7,707 nt of DNA. Source: Acidobacteriota bacterium (GTDB lineage: Bacteria; Acidobacteriota; Terriglobia; UBA7540). Numbering within the stretch: the first letter of the stretch is position 1; each line of letters starts with the position of its first letter. The notes under the pieces are model-generated. The model was not told the DNA's origin and searched no databases. It was given only the letters and a program-made list of their open reading frames with translations. A program made the position numbers and the translations under genes. Shown piece by piece: positions 5,348 through 7,707 of this stretch. The DNA is taken from assembly GCA_003224665.1 (NCBI GenBank), contig QHZM01000241.1, positions 1 to 7,707 of the forward strand, in the 5' to 3' direction.

Positions 5348-7707
5348 TCAGTGCGGGATGCCATGCTCATGCAGGCGGCGGTGCAAACGGTCTCGTGCGT
5401 CTCCGAAAACCTTGAGCACCCGTGCCAGCCGTTCCGCGTCCGGCCGTGTGGCCAGATTTTGTGCCCAGGTTTCGGCGCCCTCGATCAGCGTCAGCAGGTA
5501 AGCCGCCGAGGATGCAGAAAACAGCTCTTGTCCGGGCACGCGCACATAGACAGGCGAAGTGTGGGCTTCGATCCCATACGGCCAGGCCACGGAGGGGCCC
5601 AACCGCGAGGCGCAGCGCGCGGCTAACCAGCCGGCGCCGGACACCTGAACCCTTTCCCTCAGGGTCATTTGGCGGGTACCTCCATGCTCTTCGCGCGCGG
5701 CCACAACTTTTCCATTGAAAACAATTTCCAGGGAATGAATGTCCACATAGCTTGCGGCTTGGGCTTCGACTTCAACGGTGCCGCCTCCCGCGCCGAGCGT
5801 GATCTCGTCTCCGGGAACGTGCCCATCGGCGTGAAAAAGTAAGAGTGGCCCCGAGGTCATAAACGTGTTACCTCGCCGGACGGCGGCCGCCCAATGGTCT
5901 ATATTGAATTCCTCTTGACCCAAATAGGCATAGGCTCGCAGTGATCCGGGCGGAGTCCAAGCTCCCATCTTGTCCGTGCCTCCGACGCACGGCAGACGGT
6001 AGCCACAATTTAAGTACCGGTACCAGTCAAGAAAACGCAACGTGTTGAAGTAACCCCCGCTGGGCCGGATCTCCAAGGCGTCGATCTTGCCCAGCACGAT
6101 GTCCGCGGAGATTTCCGCCGTGGGGTAAGGGAAATGCACCGCCACAACCAAGCCTTGTCGCTTGTGGCATTCGTCGGCCCAATCCGCGAGGCTCGTCCAC
6201 AAGGGATCACCGAGGTAGCTCTCGTCGGGTCCGGAAGCTGACATGGGGTACACCGGCGCACCGTGTCCCCCAAGCAGCCCCAGGTGACCGAGGATATGCT
6301 GACGGTTTTCCGTTCCCACCCAGACAATCGTCTCGCCGTCACGCGAGGTCAGCGGCCCTTGGAAGAGATCGCCTACGTTGCTGAAGAGGTCCCCCCACTG
6401 CGCTGCAAGTAGGTTAATCAAGTTCAGCCCTTCGGCCTGACCTTCGAGGATTGCTGTAGAAGGGGAGAGAAAATGTACATGCGTGTCCGCGCACGCCCAG
6501 CCTTGAGACCGAAAATCGGCCATGCGGCTGATCTCCAGGACTAAGTCGCGTTGGCCAGGCGCGATGTTCAATTTCTTACGGACCGCGTGGTATTCGAATC
6601 CCTTGGACATTTCCAGGTACACTTCGCCCACAGGCAACTCCACCTGGAAGGTTCCATCCACAATGGCAAAGGAGCTGTCGGCCAGTTTGACGTCGGCTCC
6701 ATAGTCCTGGAACCAGCCAGCATTTACCTCCGTGCGATGTCCATAAGGCGGAATGTAACGACCTTCTTTGGAGCGAAATGCCAAACGTACCGGCGTGGGA
6801 CGGTGTGTGGTCGCGTCGAGCACCTGACCGTGGAGCCACACCTTCTCTCGCTCAAGGATCTCAATGGATGCGCCGCGGGACCGGGCACTCAGTTCGCTTC
6901 CAGAGACGACTTGACCTAGGTCGAATTCAAACTCTTCTCGTGTCTCGGTGTCGCGCAAAATGAGAGTGGCCTCGGGGCTCGCGGCTAGTTCCACATAGAG
7001 GTGCCGTGCGCTCCCGTTGCGCTCGGCGTGCTGACCCAACCCCGCCCCCGCAGCTGTGAGCCAACTTGAGGGGTCAAAATTGCTAAGCAAATAGGTGCGA
7101 GCAACAACGCCGAGGTCCACATCGACTTTCCAACGATCCTCCCCACTGGCCTCCGGCAGAGAAATTCGGTAGAGACTCAGTCGCTCGTAGCGGAGAGGGT
7201 TTCCACGCCCATGAAACAGCGTCATGCCACAAACGACCACTGGATCGTCAGAGACGGCCTGCAAGCGCAACGCCCTGAGGACCCGGTCCGGATGAGGGTT
7301 GGGTAGCGCGCTGATCCATAGCACAGGAGCCGAGTAGGAGTTGTCCAGGACGCTTTGTTGGAGGTCTCCCCAACCCATCACATTGCGAAGAGAGTCCGTC
7401 AGTTGACTTGGACGGTCAGCAATGTGCGCGAGCGCTGCGAAGCTTAAATGGCCCCACTCGGTCGAAGGAGAGTTCACCTCGAAGCGGCGGCGGATGCGCT
7501 GCACTTCCTGGCGGCCATCTTCAAAGATCATGACGACATCGGCCAGATGCTGCCCTACCTTCTCCTCGACGTCTTCATCCGGGGGTGGAGTTTCGTTTGG
7601 ATCCCAGTCACTGAATTGCGCGAAGCAAACAAAACCTGCCTTCTGGTTCAAGGGGATCTCGGCGGTCTCAGTAACCCAGGGGTTCTTGCGGTTGCTTAGA
7701 ACGACCC
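5348..7707 (-). CDS. CehA/McbA-like PHP-type metallohydrolase (N-terminus missing)
   Basis: The frame runs from the right edge (first full codon at 7705) to TGA at 5348-5350, giving 785 visible residues. No stop precedes the TTG at 7651, and the upstream residues (VVLSNRKNPWVTET) look like real protein, so the start is outside. Numbered from the edge: residues 1-285 are a beta-rich region I do not recognise. Residues 289-395 resemble a carboxypeptidase-regulatory-like beta domain (VWLHGQVLDATTHRPTPVRL onward). From about 404 there is a PHP-type metal-dependent hydrolase domain with DTHVH (407-411), AVHF (H524), ALEIRPSG (E545), GGTDK (D578) and the family-typical GNTFMTSGPLL (612-622). The His/Asp/Glu set suits metal binding. 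CehA and McbA act on carbaryl, but most family members have unknown substrates, so none is assigned here. No membrane helix is visible; a signal peptide, if present, would be outside the window. The region after it on this strand is non-coding. Confidence 0.87.
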   Translation of the reverse strand, partial: VVLSNRKNPWVTETAEIPLNQKAGFVCFAQFSDWDPNETPPPDEDVEEKVGQHLADVVMIFEDGRQEVQRIRRRFEVNSPSTEWGHLSFAALAHIADRPSQLTDSLRNVMGWGDLQQSVLDNSYSAPVLWISALPNPHPDRVLRALRLQAVSDDPVVVCGMTLFHGRGNPLRYERLSLYRISLPEASGEDRWKVDVDLGVVARTYLLSNFDPSSWLTAAGAGLGQHAERNGSARHLYVELAASPEATLILRDTETREEFEFDLGQVVSGSELSARSRGASIEILEREKVWLHGQVLDATTHRPTPVRLAFRSKEGRYIPPYGHRTEVNAGWFQDYGADVKLADSSFAIVDGTFQVELPVGEVYLEMSKGFEYHAVRKKLNIAPGQRDLVLEISRMADFRSQGWACADTHVHFLSPSTAILEGQAEGLNLINLLAAQWGDLFSNVGDLFQGPLTSRDGETIVWVGTENRQHILGHLGLLGGHGAPVYPMSASGPDESYLGDPLWTSLADWADECHKRQGLVVAVHFPYPTAEISADIVLGKIDALEIRPSGGYFNTLRFLDWYRYLNCGYRLPCVGGTDKMGAWTPPGSLRAYAYLGQEEFNIDHWAAAVRRGNTFMTSGPLLLFHADGHVPGDEITLGAGGGTVEVEAQAASYVDIHSLEIVFNGKVVAAREEHGGTRQMTLRERVQVSGAGWLAARCASRLGPSVAWPYGIEAHTSPVYVRVPGQELFSASSAAYLLTLIEGAETWAQNLATRPDAERLARVLKVFGDARDRLHRRLHEHGIPH

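Overview
This looks like chromosomal DNA from a moderately GC-rich, Gram-negative, signalling-rich bacterium. An Acidobacteriota-like source is most plausible. The grounds are a Hanks-type Ser/Thr kinase fused to a polytopic membrane domain, a small zinc-ribbon/FHA partner gene, a membrane-anchored helical-repeat protein, and a large CehA/McbA-type metallohydrolase. That lineage assignment is an inference from gene content, with no marker gene behind it.

Layout, left to right. Bases 2-910 (+) hold the 3' part of a gene cut by the left edge: a single membrane helix, a TPR-like helical stretch, a linker made of 48-bp tandem repeats, and a C-terminal Cys/His-containing beta-rich domain. Bases 911-1142 are a convergent intergenic gap with a strong 11-bp hairpin. 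Bases 1143-3086 (-) encode a complete Ser/Thr protein kinase. Upstream on the same strand, 109 bp away, is a zinc-ribbon plus FHA adaptor (3196-3699, -). The two probably form an operon, with the FHA protein reading a phosphothreonine made by the kinase. Upstream of the FHA start, the frame stays open for another 185 codons and carries what looks like a decayed secreted TPR-protein fragment.

Bases 4191-5347 contain no convincing gene. They do contain the most unusual structure of the window: two diverged direct repeats about 296 bp apart. Each has a tRNA 3'-half-like sequence (minus strand) next to a shared GC-rich block, and each ends in a 12-bp tandem duplication. I read them as nested, degenerate integration scars (att-like ends) of mobile elements, or as an undescribed small repeat family. 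A good intrinsic terminator (minus strand, 5035-5063) lies after them.

Bases 5348-7707 (-) encode most of a CehA/McbA-like PHP-type metallohydrolase, whose N-terminus runs off the right edge. I see no complete new multi-gene system. The candidates for follow-up are the tandem tRNA-like scars and the FHA/kinase pair.
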